Of a stretch of DNA of 64,000 bases, positions 42,271 to 51,096 are shown piece after piece; positions within the stretch are counted from its first letter, which is position 1, and each line of letters starts with the position of its first letter. The notes beneath the pieces are model-generated. The model did not search any database. It saw only the letters and a list, made by a program, of their open reading frames with translations, and had not been told where the DNA came from. Location of the stretch: assembly GCA_023435705.1 (NCBI GenBank), contig JAEYRH010000013.1, positions 1-64,000 of the forward strand. Direction: 5' to 3'. Made by a program: the position numbers and the translations under genes. Source of the DNA: Bacillota bacterium. Its GTDB lineage: Bacteria > Bacillota > Clostridia > Christensenellales > UMGS416.

Positions 42271-43149
42271 TTAATGACGTTTTCGTATCGCCGGAAGCTC
42301 CAGATCCTGCGGCAGCTCCCCGCTGACCAGCGCCTGACGGAGCGCGTCGTTCACGGCATTCATTATGCCGATGGATGTAAACGTTCCTGATGTTACTGTG
42401 TCCACATCGGTGCTTTGCTCATCCACAATTTTCTGCGGCACGATGCTCATCGGCCTGCTGTAGTAGCGAGAATTCACTTCGTTATGATCTATCACCTCCA
42501 CACTTGTGATCGTGTTGTCCAGTATGGTCACTCGCACCTGGATGCCTGGCCTATAACCGGTGGCTTCGCCGGTAAAGGTGCCATTCTTGAGCTGAGCGCC
42601 CCGATAGGAGGACGTCGGTGCAGCTGTGGGTTCGGCTGTGGTTTCCAATGCCTCGCTTGCCATTGCAGTTTCGGGGGCTCCATTACCTGAGTAGTGGGTG
42701 GTCTGCGGCAGCACAGGGGTGTTCTGGTTGCCAAATAAAACCTCCGGCGCCTGGATTCCACCCACATCCACCACGTGCCAGATTATCAGCCCAAGGAATG
42801 CCACTGTCAGGACTCTATGGTAATACATCCAGCCCTTGGTGGTTAAGCGCTTCCGAAGCAGCCATGTGGCACCTAGTATAATTGAGGCGAACCAGCAAAT
42901 GGTTCCAATGTTCCAGGAGAATACAGACTCTGAGGAAAACAAGCCGTGCACCAGGCCGGCTGCAATCAACGCCACACCCATCGCGATGTGGTGCCTTCGG
43001 AGGATCTTGTTTGCCGCAGATGCAGTGCACGTCAGCCAGTTTTCTTTGCGGCTCATCTTCCGTAATAGAAAGATGATGCTAAGCAGCGCAGCAAGCGTTA
43101 CGGCCACCCAGGCCAGTCCAAAATTCAACAAAAGAGTCGCACTGTTCAA
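42271..43149 (-). CDS. Ferric-reductase-like membrane protein with FMN-binding domain
   Basis: A 292-residue protein: about four to five membrane helices (LLNFGLAWVAVTLAALLSII, HHIAMGVALIAAGLVHGLF, ICWFASIILGATWLL, VLTVAFLGLIIWHVVDV), with paired His (HH, H) as possible haem ligands, a short PT-like linker (TTAEPTAAPTSS) and an extracellular FMN_bind domain. The flavin-attachment motif reads DTVTSGTFTS; the Thr that carries covalent FMN in relatives appears to be kept. It may pass electrons out of the cell. Start is TTG, six bases after GGAGG; no ATG in frame is close to a site. Confidence 0.75.
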   Translation of the reverse strand: MNSATLLLNFGLAWVAVTLAALLSIIFLLRKMSRKENWLTCTASAANKILRRHHIAMGVALIAAGLVHGLFSSESVFSWNIGTICWFASIILGATWLLRKRLTTKGWMYYHRVLTVAFLGLIIWHVVDVGGIQAPEVLFGNQNTPVLPQTTHYSGNGAPETAMASEALETTAEPTAAPTSSYRGAQLKNGTFTGEATGYRPGIQVRVTILDNTITSVEVIDHNEVNSRYYSRPMSIVPQKIVDEQSTDVDTVTSGTFTSIGIMNAVNDALRQALVSGELPQDLELPAIRKRH

Positions 43150-43330
43150 ATGAATCCTCCAATGATGTCTGAAGCAAGTATACCAGCCAACTGTGATTGA
43201 TTTGTGAAACAAAGATGATAAAAACCGGAAACAACAAGTGGATTGCGAACCATGAATATCGTGAAGCGCTTTTTAGTATGCATGAAAATGGGTATATAGA
43301 CTTGAATAACAAATTCGTAAGGAGCGGTTT

Positions 43331-44518
43331 ATGAAGGAGACGGCAAAGGCATTTGCCGGCAATCTGAAGCGGACGCTGGTTTTGCGCGGCAAAGTGCATC
43401 AGTCAGTTGCGGATGATATCGTGATGATCAACCTGAAGAGGCTCATTGTGATCGCAGCAATCACCGTGCCCTTCAGTGTCTTGCATATTATCTTTTTCCA
43501 CCGTGGCATCGCAGATCTTGGCGGCCCGGAGCGCACATGGCGCATGTGGATCATCACTTGCCACTTGGCATTGTTGGTCTGCATGGGTTCTTTAGGGTTC
43601 ATAGCCTTCCGCCTGCGCAAGCTCGATGTGGTTACCAAGTCAGGGCGGGCGCTGCAATACTTGGCAGTGGGTGTGATGCTCGCCTTTGGCATCGTGATTG
43701 CTTCGGTGGATCAGCTTGTGACTCCCAACATCACACCATTTCTGGTTGCCTGCACAATCCTAAGCGCCTCTTTGCTCATCAAACCTCACTACATGCTCCC
43801 GATTTATGCCGTAGGTTTGGGTGTTTTCGTTTTATTTCAAGGTTTCACGCAACAGGACCACTCTGTGCTGCTCAATAACCGTATGAATGGACTTGCAGCC
43901 ATCGGGATTGCCATTTTCCTGTCCTACACTCTGTGGAACAGCACAGTGGCCACTGTCCTTCAAAAAAGGAAAATTGAGAGCCAACAAAAGGAGCTCGAAG
44001 AGAAGAACAATGAGTTGCAGGTGCTGGTCAGCCACGACCCGTTGACCAATCTGCTCACTCGCCGCCGGTTTGAAGAACTGATGACTACAGAGATCGCAAT
44101 GGTGCGGCGTTATGGGCAGCAGTCCAGCCTTGTTATGCTGGATGTGGATGGCTTCAAGCTGATCAACGACAACTTCGGGCACCTTGCCGGGGACAGTGTG
44201 GTGCGGCATGTGGCCTCAATCCTGAAGGCAAACGTGCGCGAGACCGACACTGTGGCACGCTGGGGCGGAGATGAGTTCATCATCCTGCTGCCTTGCACCG
44301 GTTTGATGGATGGCAAGGCCGCTGCTGAAAAACTAGGTGCCGCAATCCGCCAGTCTCCGCTGACCTATGACGGAGAGCTGCTGAATGTGACGGCCAGTTT
44401 TGGTGTGACGGCAGTGAGCTGCACTTCGGAAAATTCTCTTGAGCAAACATTCAAAGATGCTGACTTGGCCCTTTACATGGCCAAAGGGCGGGGGCGTGAC
44501 TGTGTGGCTGTGATATAA
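43331..44518 (+). CDS. Membrane GGDEF diguanylate cyclase with inhibitory site
   Basis: A 395-residue protein with six membrane helices in the first 210 residues (LIVIAAITVPFSVLHIIFF, MWIITCHLALLVCMGSLGFI and others), a coiled coil (KIESQQKELEEKNNELQVL) and a canonical GGDEF domain (DPLTNLLTRRRFEELM, LDVDGFKLINDNFGH, ARWGGDEFIILLP). RETD lies exactly five residues before GGDEF, giving the RxxD allosteric site through which c-di-GMP shuts its own synthesis. Start after GTAAGGAGCGGTTT. The ligand of the membrane part is unknown. Confidence 0.92.
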   Translation: MKETAKAFAGNLKRTLVLRGKVHQSVADDIVMINLKRLIVIAAITVPFSVLHIIFFHRGIADLGGPERTWRMWIITCHLALLVCMGSLGFIAFRLRKLDVVTKSGRALQYLAVGVMLAFGIVIASVDQLVTPNITPFLVACTILSASLLIKPHYMLPIYAVGLGVFVLFQGFTQQDHSVLLNNRMNGLAAIGIAIFLSYTLWNSTVATVLQKRKIESQQKELEEKNNELQVLVSHDPLTNLLTRRRFEELMTTEIAMVRRYGQQSSLVMLDVDGFKLINDNFGHLAGDSVVRHVASILKANVRETDTVARWGGDEFIILLPCTGLMDGKAAAEKLGAAIRQSPLTYDGELLNVTASFGVTAVSCTSENSLEQTFKDADLALYMAKGRGRDCVAVI

Positions 44519-44587
44519 CGTGCTTGTGCTCCGCTCAGGCATTCACCGGTTTCGTTCTGCTATTGGTGATGCCAAAATGAGGGCAAA

Positions 44588-44618
44588 ACAGGATGGGCGT
44601 GAAGCCCATCCTGTTTTT
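44588..44618. terminator. Bidirectional terminator between convergent genes
   Basis: ACAGGATGGGC and GCCCATCCTGT pair perfectly with T runs on the plus side (TTTTATTT) and AAAA before the left arm, giving T on the other strand. It lies between the GGDEF and AraC-type genes. Confidence 0.9.
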
Positions 44619-44626
44619 ATTTAGTA

Positions 44627-46162
44627 TCAGTTTCCTAACAGCTTCGCAGCCTCCTGCAGCAACGGAATCGCCTGCGCGTCATATTGCTTCAGCTTCCGTA
44701 TGCGCTCCGCCAGCTTTTGCCTGGTCCCTTCATTGCCTATTGCAAGGGCCTGCTTTTCGCCCATTCCCAAGCCACCCATCAGATCCCACATTTCCCACAC
44801 TGCGGTGTGGGCCTGATCAAACAGCTTTGCTGCCTTCATCGTCGGCTCCGCTGCCTCCGGAAGCTGGCCGGCCATGTATTCCAGCCAGCCCTTGGCATAG
44901 CTGCGGCCCTCTGCCACCATGGTGTTGGCGTCCTGCTGGCACATCAGCCGCTCAAAGAGCAACGGGATCGGCGCGTTATCCGGAAACTCAGCCTTGTTCA
45001 GCAGCGCAGCCTCCCAGGCATCAAAGGCATTCAGGCCTCCAGCCAGTGTGCCCACCCGCCTGGGGCTCATCACCCGCACGGCGTTTTCCAGCGCATCATG
45101 CACGGTTTCCCTGAGAGGGGCGATGCCTGTGCATTCTCCGATGGCCAGCAGGCCGATAGTCTCCCGGTGCTCGAACCAGCCCCGGCGCTGGAAATATCCT
45201 TCGTCGGTTCTCTCCACCGGGCCCACCATATCGGGCATGTCCTGAAAGAAGTTCCAGCCGGTCAGCACTTCTCCATTCTCGCGGTAACCGGTCACGACGC
45301 AGGCTTCCGGCGGGCCCATCACGCCGAACGCCACCACCGGATTTCCACGGTCGATCTGCTCCCGGATCAGCGCGATGAACTCCTCCTTGCTGCCATACTC
45401 CACGCCATTGCCGGGTTTGAGACGCCCCTGGAAGTGCGTTTCATTCACAGTGGGCTTGAAGAGCATCCGGCAATCCCTGCCAGCGGCGCGCACCGCCCGC
45501 ACAATCGGTGCCACAGGGTTTTCCTCCATCACGAGGATGTCGATGTTGCCGCCATCCCAGCAGGCGGTGTTCCACATGAGGCGGAAGGCAGAGCCTGTTA
45601 CGCAATGGTAGTGGGCATATGGAATATCTGAGCCATTATATTGCATTGCCGTTTTCAAGCTAGCGATGTAGGGTGTGAGCTCCGGCGGGTCGCCGAAATA
45701 GCTCACCTTGGGAACGCCGTGCAGCACGGCACCGTCATCAAAACGTTCAAGTCCTTGTTGGATCTGGTTCATAGGATCCTCCTTGTATTGCAATGTCGGC
45801 CCGAATATGCCGGGCGAAATTCTGGGGATGAGAAAGCTTTTGTTGGCTAGCCGGAATGCAGAGGGGGTCAGCCTGAACTGTCGCGTAAAAGCCCTGGTGA
45901 AGGTCTCGTGGCTTTCAAAGCCATAGCGGAAGGCCACATCGGCCACACGGCTGCCGGTCTCTGCAATATCCTTCGCGGCGTGCATGAGCCGCCTTGTTCG
46001 GATGTAGGCCGCTGGCGGCATTCCAATTGCTGCGCGAAACACCATGTGGAAGTGGGAGGGCGAAAAGCCCGCCATATCAGCCACGGCGTCGGCGTCCAGT
46101 TCGGAGCACAGGTTGGCCTCGATGAAGGACAGCGCTGCCTTCAATGTGAGGAAGTAATTCAT
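44627..46162 (-). CDS. AraC-type DNA-binding domain fused to a large C-terminal domain of unknown function
   Basis: A 511-residue fusion. Residues 1-108 are a full AraC/XylS double helix-turn-helix placed at the N-terminus (AVADMAGFSPSHFHMVFRAA; AYIRTRRLMHAAKDIAETGS; DVAFRYGFESHETFTRAFTR). The remaining 400 residues begin with KVSYFGDPPELTPYIASLKT and contain TACWDGGNIDILV, FGVMGPPEACVVTGY and GWNFFQDMPDMV. That middle part might be a C39-peptidase-like or BtrH-like fold, but I cannot confirm it. In most AraC proteins the DNA-binding part is C-terminal; here it leads. GGAGGTCACCC precedes the ATG. Confidence 0.7.
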   Translation of the reverse strand: MNYFLTLKAALSFIEANLCSELDADAVADMAGFSPSHFHMVFRAAIGMPPAAYIRTRRLMHAAKDIAETGSRVADVAFRYGFESHETFTRAFTRQFRLTPSAFRLANKSFLIPRISPGIFGPTLQYKEDPMNQIQQGLERFDDGAVLHGVPKVSYFGDPPELTPYIASLKTAMQYNGSDIPYAHYHCVTGSAFRLMWNTACWDGGNIDILVMEENPVAPIVRAVRAAGRDCRMLFKPTVNETHFQGRLKPGNGVEYGSKEEFIALIREQIDRGNPVVAFGVMGPPEACVVTGYRENGEVLTGWNFFQDMPDMVGPVERTDEGYFQRRGWFEHRETIGLLAIGECTGIAPLRETVHDALENAVRVMSPRRVGTLAGGLNAFDAWEAALLNKAEFPDNAPIPLLFERLMCQQDANTMVAEGRSYAKGWLEYMAGQLPEAAEPTMKAAKLFDQAHTAVWEMWDLMGGLGMGEKQALAIGNEGTRQKLAERIRKLKQYDAQAIPLLQEAAKLLGN

Positions 46163-46262
46163 GGGTGACCTCCGGAGGATGAGAGTATTCTAGCGCAGAA
46201 GGAGGAGGGGTTCTTGATGTTTTTTATGAATTCCGCTGTTAAGTTTATTAGTGGCTAGGGGT

Positions 46263-46805
46263 TCAACAATCCCACGGAGTTGCAAAGCCAACCTGATTTT
46301 CGTAAGGGTGTATAAATGACAGCTCGATATTATTCGCTTCAACCGTCTGCTTGAAGGCGCTTGCAAGGCAATTGGGGCACAAGTATTCATGTTCATAAGT
46401 TTTGGGATAAGGGCCCTGCCAATCCCAAACATCGCCACCCATTATGTCATCCGAACACCATGTGAAAACTGCAGCAGACCCACACCGCTCACAGACCTCG
46501 CTCTCCTTCGGTATTGCAGAGATAATGTGGTTGATGAGTTCGTCTGGGTCAATGGATTGCTTCATACGTTCAAGGGAGTAAAACACATAAGAATTATTCT
46601 TAGGGCTTGGGTGGATCACTACCGCTCGTTCTGTTGCTTGAAGAAATTTATTAAGAAGTCGGTTAAGCGCGCAATTGGGGCAAAGTCGCTGCTGTTTGCA
46701 ATGCATGCCAGACACGAAATCAGGGTCTTCATATTTGCATAGGTGTCTCTTGTCCATTTCCTGCTCGCAAATATCGCATGGCAATTCGCGCTTGAACAAC
46801 TTCAT
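46263..46805 (-). CDS. CxxC-rich protein of unknown function
   Basis: A 180-residue protein with four Cys pairs, CDIC (residues 10-13), CPNC (42-45), CERC (near 105) and CPNC (near 145), enough for two zinc sites. It looks like two related halves, each ending in LCPNCxxxxx. No known family recognised. It is AT-richer than its neighbours and stands alone in a gene-poor stretch, both signs of late acquisition. A good GAGGGC site precedes the ATG. Two-zinc-ribbon proteins of this size sometimes are immunity or phage-related, but nothing nearby supports that. Confidence 0.6.
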   Translation of the reverse strand: MKLFKRELPCDICEQEMDKRHLCKYEDPDFVSGMHCKQQRLCPNCALNRLLNKFLQATERAVVIHPSPKNNSYVFYSLERMKQSIDPDELINHIISAIPKESEVCERCGSAAVFTWCSDDIMGGDVWDWQGPYPKTYEHEYLCPNCLASAFKQTVEANNIELSFIHPYENQVGFATPWDC

Positions 46806-47116
46806 AATGCCCTCACAATTTGCTACTTTATCCTACTATATACTGCCAATCAGCTCTGTAACCATCCGATCTCCAAGCTTCTGTGCTTAACCGTTCATGA
46901 AGTCTAGAATTTCGAGAATGGCTCATTCAGCGTTAAGCATGTGACAATGAATGCTTTTCTGCCCATATCTCGATGTCGCGATGACTCTCTATGATAATAG
47001 CATACTTTTTATTCCAGATCATCTCCTTATGGCAGGCAAGCTACCCACACCAATGCTTTATCATTGCATCAGAATACTGATATGAAGTAGAAGGAATATT
47101 CAAATTCAGTATTTCA
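46806..47116. other. AT-rich gene-free stretch
   Basis: About 300 bases of clearly lower GC than the rest. I see no reading frame with a ribosome binding site, no strong hairpin and no repeats. It may carry the promoter of the CxxC-rich gene on one side and the upstream region of glnA on the other. Confidence 0.6.
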
Positions 47117-47146
47117 TTGATTTTTATGATTTCATTCTGCTATAAT
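47117..47146 (+). promoter_or_regulatory. Promoter of glnA
   Basis: TTGATT (47117-47122), 18 bases, TATAAT (47141-47146). No GlnR or TnrA type TGTNA-N7-TNACA site was found around it. Confidence 0.65.
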
Positions 47147-47202
47147 AAAGAAAATTGCAAGAGTGTTTTTGCTTCCTTTCATTCTGTCAGGAGGATTATG
47201 GC

Positions 47203-48528
47203 ATGTATAAAGCCGAAGATCTGATTGCCCTTTCCGAAGAGCAAGGCGTGAAGTTTATCAACCTGCAGTTCACCGATGTGTTGGGCACTCCGAAAAACGT
47301 GGCCATCACTGTGGACCAGCTGCCCAGAGCACTGGAGCGGGGCTGCATGTTTGACGGCTCATCCATCGAGGGGTTTGTGCGCATTGAGGAGTCCGACATG
47401 GTGCTGCGGCCAGACCCCGACACCTATACGGTGTTGCCCTGGAGGCAGCAGGGTGGGCGTACCGCCCGCATCATTTGCGATATATGCAAGACTGACGGAT
47501 CACCTTTTGAGGGCGACCCGCGCCATGTGCTGAAACGGGCCCTCAAGCAGGCTGCAGATATGGGTTTCTCGTTTAACGTGGGCCCGGAGTGCGAGTTCTT
47601 CCTCTTCCAGGTGGACAATAACGGTGTGCCCACCACCATCACCCACGATGAGGCCGGTTACTTCGACCTGGCCCCCATCGATATGGGGGAGGAAGCCCGC
47701 AGAGACATCTGCCTGACACTGGAGGAAATGGGATTCGAGATTGAGGCCAGCCACCATGAATGCGCCAACGGCCAGCATGAGATTGATTTCAAGTATACAG
47801 ACGCGCTGCGTGCGGCGGACAACATCATCACCTTCAAGGCTGTGGTCAAGACGATTGCCAAGCGCCACGGCCTGTATGCCACGTTCCTCCCCAAGCCCAT
47901 TTATGGGATTGCCGGCTCCGGCATGCACGTGAACCAGTCTCTGTTCCGCGATGGGCAAAACGCATTCTTTGATGCAAAAGACCCGTTTGGCTTAAGCCCG
48001 ATTGCCTGCAACTACATTGCCGGCTTGCTTTCCCACATCCGGGGCATTACGGCCATCACCAACCCGCTTGTGAATTCCTATAAGAGGCTGGTGCCGGGTT
48101 TCGAGGCGCCAGTTTATGTGGCGTGGGCCACCAAGAACAGAAGCCCACTCATCCGTATCCCGGCTGCCCGAGGCGAAGGTATGCGCATCGAGCTCAGGAA
48201 TCCGGATCCGTCCTGTAATCCTTATCTGGCATTGTCGTGCATGCTCACTGCCGGGCTTGACGGCATCAAGCACGACATGGCCCCGCCGGCCAGTGTGGAG
48301 CGCAACATCTACGCGATGACGGCGCAGGAGCGTTCTGCATTGGGCATCAAGGCGCTGCCGGAAAGCCTGAAGGAAGCGCTGGACTCCATGATGGCCGATG
48401 GCCTTGTGGTGAGCGCGTTGGGTGACCATGTGGTGACCAAGTTCCTGCACGCCAAGCAAAGGGAGTGGGAGGCTTATACCACCCGCGTTCACCAGTGGGA
48501 ATTGGATCAGTATTTGAAGGTGTATTGA
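47203..48528 (+). CDS. glnA: Glutamine synthetase, type I
   Basis: A 441-residue GS-I-alpha type enzyme (ATP, ammonia and glutamate to glutamine). FTDVLGTPKNVAI, MFDGSSIEGFVRIEESDM, the metal and glutamate site EFFLF, the KPIYGIAGSGMHVNQSL loop, NPLVNSYKRLVPG and the RIPAARGEGMRIELRNPDPS segment are all present. The adenylylation Tyr loop of GSI-beta is not recognisable, as expected in Bacillota. ATG after CAGGAGGATTATGGC. dapF starts one base after its stop, so nitrogen assimilation and lysine/DAP synthesis share a transcript. Confidence 0.97.
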   Translation: MYKAEDLIALSEEQGVKFINLQFTDVLGTPKNVAITVDQLPRALERGCMFDGSSIEGFVRIEESDMVLRPDPDTYTVLPWRQQGGRTARIICDICKTDGSPFEGDPRHVLKRALKQAADMGFSFNVGPECEFFLFQVDNNGVPTTITHDEAGYFDLAPIDMGEEARRDICLTLEEMGFEIEASHHECANGQHEIDFKYTDALRAADNIITFKAVVKTIAKRHGLYATFLPKPIYGIAGSGMHVNQSLFRDGQNAFFDAKDPFGLSPIACNYIAGLLSHIRGITAITNPLVNSYKRLVPGFEAPVYVAWATKNRSPLIRIPAARGEGMRIELRNPDPSCNPYLALSCMLTAGLDGIKHDMAPPASVERNIYAMTAQERSALGIKALPESLKEALDSMMADGLVVSALGDHVVTKFLHAKQREWEAYTTRVHQWELDQYLKVY

Positions 48529-48529
48529 A

Positions 48530-49369
48530 ATGAAATTCACCAAAATGCACGGCGCAGGCAACGACTATGTTTATGTCAACGCCTTTGAAGAAAAGTTGCC
48601 GGAGCATGATCTGCCCCGTATCGCAGTGATGGTTTCAAATCGGCACACCGGCATTGGTGGCGATGGGTTGATCCTGATCTGCCCCTCGGTGAAGGCAGAC
48701 TTCCGCATGCGGATGTTCAATGCCGACGGCAGCGAGGCTGAGATGTGCGGCAACGGCATCCGCTGTGTGGGCAAATATGTGTATGATCACGGCCTGACGG
48801 GCAGCACAGACATCGCAGTGGAAACACTGGGCGGCATGAAGCGCCTGCAACTCAATCCAGGCCCAGACGGGAAAATTGCCACTGTGCGTGTGGATATGGG
48901 GGAACCCCGGTTCCGCCCGGAGCAGATCCCGGTCGATGTGGCCGGAGTGAGCGCTTTTGGTATCACGGCTGAGACGGCGGAAGGCTCTTGGGAGTTGAAT
49001 TGCGTCTCCATGGGCAACCCTCATGCGGTCACATTTGTGGATGACACAGCCAGCCTTGACATGCCCCGCATCGGCCCGCCGCTGGAGAGCCATAACCTCT
49101 TCCCCAAACGATGCAACATCGAGTTTGCCCATGTGGTGGATCGGAAGAATATCCGCATGCGCGTGTGGGAGCGGGGAAGCGGCGAAACTTTGGCCTGCGG
49201 CACCGGCGCTTGCGCCACAGCCGTTGCGGCCATCCGCTTGGGTTTGGTGGATAGCCCCGTGAACCTGCACCTGCTGGGCGGTATGCTCACGATCGAGTGG
49301 CCTGGAGCCGGCAGCGTTTTTATGACCGGGCCAGCCACCGAAGTGTTTACCGGCGAAATGGATATCTGA
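48530..49369 (+). CDS. dapF: Diaminopimelate epimerase
   Basis: A 279-residue DapF, which turns LL-DAP into meso-DAP for lysine and cell-wall peptides. The two catalytic Cys are in AEMCGNGIRCVGKY and LACGTGACATAVAA. KMHGAGNDYVYV and RHTGIGGDGLI are the family N-terminal motifs. Starts one base after glnA, with GAAGGTG as ribosome binding site. Together with dapL downstream it completes the aminotransferase route to meso-DAP. Confidence 0.97.
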   Translation: MKFTKMHGAGNDYVYVNAFEEKLPEHDLPRIAVMVSNRHTGIGGDGLILICPSVKADFRMRMFNADGSEAEMCGNGIRCVGKYVYDHGLTGSTDIAVETLGGMKRLQLNPGPDGKIATVRVDMGEPRFRPEQIPVDVAGVSAFGITAETAEGSWELNCVSMGNPHAVTFVDDTASLDMPRIGPPLESHNLFPKRCNIEFAHVVDRKNIRMRVWERGSGETLACGTGACATAVAAIRLGLVDSPVNLHLLGGMLTIEWPGAGSVFMTGPATEVFTGEMDI

Positions 49370-49446
49370 CCTGTAGGGGCGGCAGATTCATCACAGGAAA
49401 CAACGCAGCCCTCGGCTTGTTAGTAATGTGTGTGGAGGAAAATGAC

Positions 49447-50679
49447 ATGATCTGGGCCAACGGCAATTTCCACCTGATGCAGGACAATTACCTGTTTTCG
49501 ACGATCGGCCGCAAGGTGAAGGAATACAGGGCTGCAAACCCTGACGCCGACATCGTGCCGCTGGGCATCGGGGACGTGACACTGCCGTTGCCTGATGCCG
49601 TGATCAAGGCACTGCACGCCGCCGTAGACGACATGAGCCATGCGGAAACGTTCAAGGGCTACAGCCCGGATGCCGGCTACGAGTTTCTGCGCAAGGCCAT
49701 TTCAGATAACGACTACAAGCCGCTGGGTGTGGAGATCGGCATTGACGAGATCTTCATTTCCGACGGCGCCAAGAATGACACAGCAAATTTCACCGATGTG
49801 TTTGACAGCGGCAACGTAATCGCGATCACCGACCCGGTGTATCCTGTTTATCTGGACAGCAACATCATCGCCGGCAACGGCGGCAAGCTGCAGCCAGACG
49901 GCAAGTTTACGCGGATCAAGTTTTTGCCCTGCACGGCAGACGCAGGCTTTATGCCCGATTTGCCCCGCCACAAGGTGGATGTGATCTATCTTTGCTCGCC
50001 GAACAACCCCACCGGCACCGTAATGAGCCGCGGGGAATTGAAAAAGTGGGTGGATTACGCCCGCCGCCATGGCAGCTTGATTTTGTTCGACAGTGCCTAT
50101 GAGGCCTATATTCAGGATTCTGACTTGCCGCATAGCATTTATGAAATCGATGGCGCCCGGGAGTGCGCGGTGGAATTCCGCAGCTATTCCAAGACCGCCG
50201 GCTTCACCGGCGTGCGATGCAGCTACACGGTAATCCCCAAAGACATCAAGGCCCGTCTGAAGGAAGGCGGCACAGCGTCTCTCAACAAGCTATGGGCCCG
50301 CCGCCAGGCCACGATGTTCAATGGTGTTTCCTACATTATCCAGCGGGCGGCTGAGGCGATTTATACGCCGAAGGGGCAGAGCCAGATCCGCAGCAACGTC
50401 AGTTACTATATGCAAAACGCGAAAAGCATCCGCGAATGCTTCGAGAGCCTGGGCCATCAGGTATTTGGCGGCAGCAATGCTCCCTACATCTGGCTGAGGA
50501 TTCCCGAGGGCTACACATCCTGGCAGTATTTTGACTTGCTGCTGGAAAACTACAACATTGTAGGCACGCCGGGCTCCGGCTTCGGCACCTGCGGCGAGGG
50601 GTTCTTCCGCCTGACTGGCTTTGGTAGCCAGGAGAATACACAAAAGGCGATCGAAAGATTGAAAAAGGGTGGGCTGTAA
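49447..50679 (+). CDS. dapL: LL-diaminopimelate aminotransferase
   Basis: A 410-residue class I PLP aminotransferase that makes LL-DAP directly from tetrahydrodipicolinate. NYLFSTIGRKVKEYRAANPD, VPLGIGDVTLPLP, CSPNNPTGTVMSRGELKKWV, the PLP-Lys in FRSYSKTAGFTGVRCSYTVI and GTPGSGFGTCGEGFFRLT are the DapL signatures that set it apart from other aminotransferases. ATG is chosen eight bases after GGAGG and fits the family N-terminus; longer upstream frames read through the dapF stop region. Next to dapF, which uses its product. Confidence 0.95.
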   Translation: MIWANGNFHLMQDNYLFSTIGRKVKEYRAANPDADIVPLGIGDVTLPLPDAVIKALHAAVDDMSHAETFKGYSPDAGYEFLRKAISDNDYKPLGVEIGIDEIFISDGAKNDTANFTDVFDSGNVIAITDPVYPVYLDSNIIAGNGGKLQPDGKFTRIKFLPCTADAGFMPDLPRHKVDVIYLCSPNNPTGTVMSRGELKKWVDYARRHGSLILFDSAYEAYIQDSDLPHSIYEIDGARECAVEFRSYSKTAGFTGVRCSYTVIPKDIKARLKEGGTASLNKLWARRQATMFNGVSYIIQRAAEAIYTPKGQSQIRSNVSYYMQNAKSIRECFESLGHQVFGGSNAPYIWLRIPEGYTSWQYFDLLLENYNIVGTPGSGFGTCGEGFFRLTGFGSQENTQKAIERLKKGGL

Positions 50680-50701
50680 TACCTGCCAAAAGCCAATTTG
50701 C

Positions 50702-50748
50702 GGGCGTGCCATGCTTGGTCAGACTCCCGGTGTGGCAGCCCTTTTTTT
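50702..50748 (+). terminator. Intrinsic terminator of glnA-dapF-dapL
   Basis: GGGC-GTGCCA and TGGCA-GCCC form a bulged stem, followed by seven T. Confidence 0.8.
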
Positions 50749-50864
50749 GTTACGGCATTGCCGGGTTCCATTTCCAAAGATGATCTGTATCCTTGCTGTA
50801 AATCAAATATGGATTCGTATGCAAATTCATATTTGAGTGGTAGAAAATTTTGTACTTGTTCCCC

Positions 50865-50893
50865 TTGCCAAGGCAGGGATAATCTGTTAGTAT
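50865..50893 (+). promoter_or_regulatory. Promoter of the ABC exporter leader
   Basis: TTGCCA (50865-50870), 17 bases, TAGTAT (50888-50893). Start of transcription expected near 50900, giving a leader of about 230 bases before the first transporter gene. Confidence 0.55.
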
Positions 50894-50935
50894 AGTGCTT
50901 GCGCCGAAAGGCGACACAGGAAAGGAGGTCCGGAA

Positions 50936-51019
50936 ATGCGCAATCGTTTCGTATTCTTCGTTGATATTAAGGCTTTTGGGCATAACTATGCCATTTTCCG
51001 GCCCCGGTGTATGCGTTAA
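50936..51019 (+). CDS. Putative 27-residue leader peptide of the exporter attenuator
   Basis: An ATG with an unusually strong site (AAAGGAGGTCCGGAA) opens a 27-codon frame, MRNRFVFFVDIKAFGHNYAI and then FRPRCMR, stop TAA. It is rich in Phe, Arg and Val, has no signal peptide, and ends only 13 bases before a pair of competing hairpins in front of an ABC exporter operon. This is the layout of the Bacillus bmrB leader ahead of bmrCD, where ribosomes stalled by antibiotics on the leader stop the terminator from forming. I infer the same role; homology of the peptide is not claimed. Confidence 0.55.
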   Translation: MRNRFVFFVDIKAFGHNYAIFRPRCMR

Positions 51020-51031
51020 GGCGATATGCAA

Positions 51032-51096
51032 CCGCGGGCAAAAATGACCCGCGAGCGTCAGGATTCACCAGGCCGCGGGAACACCGCGGTCTTTTT
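51032..51096 (+). promoter_or_regulatory. Attenuator with alternative hairpins ahead of the ABC exporter
   Basis: Terminator: GGCCGCGG (51071-51078) pairs with CCGCGGTC (51084-51091), loop GAACA, then TTTTT. Upstream hairpin: CGCGGG (51033-51038) with CCCGCG (51048-51053). CCGCGG at 51032 can also pair with the left arm at 51073, which would break the terminator; a fourth copy lies at 51102-51107 just before the transporter ribosome binding site. Such a three-state arrangement fits control by a ribosome halted on the leader peptide. Confidence 0.6.
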
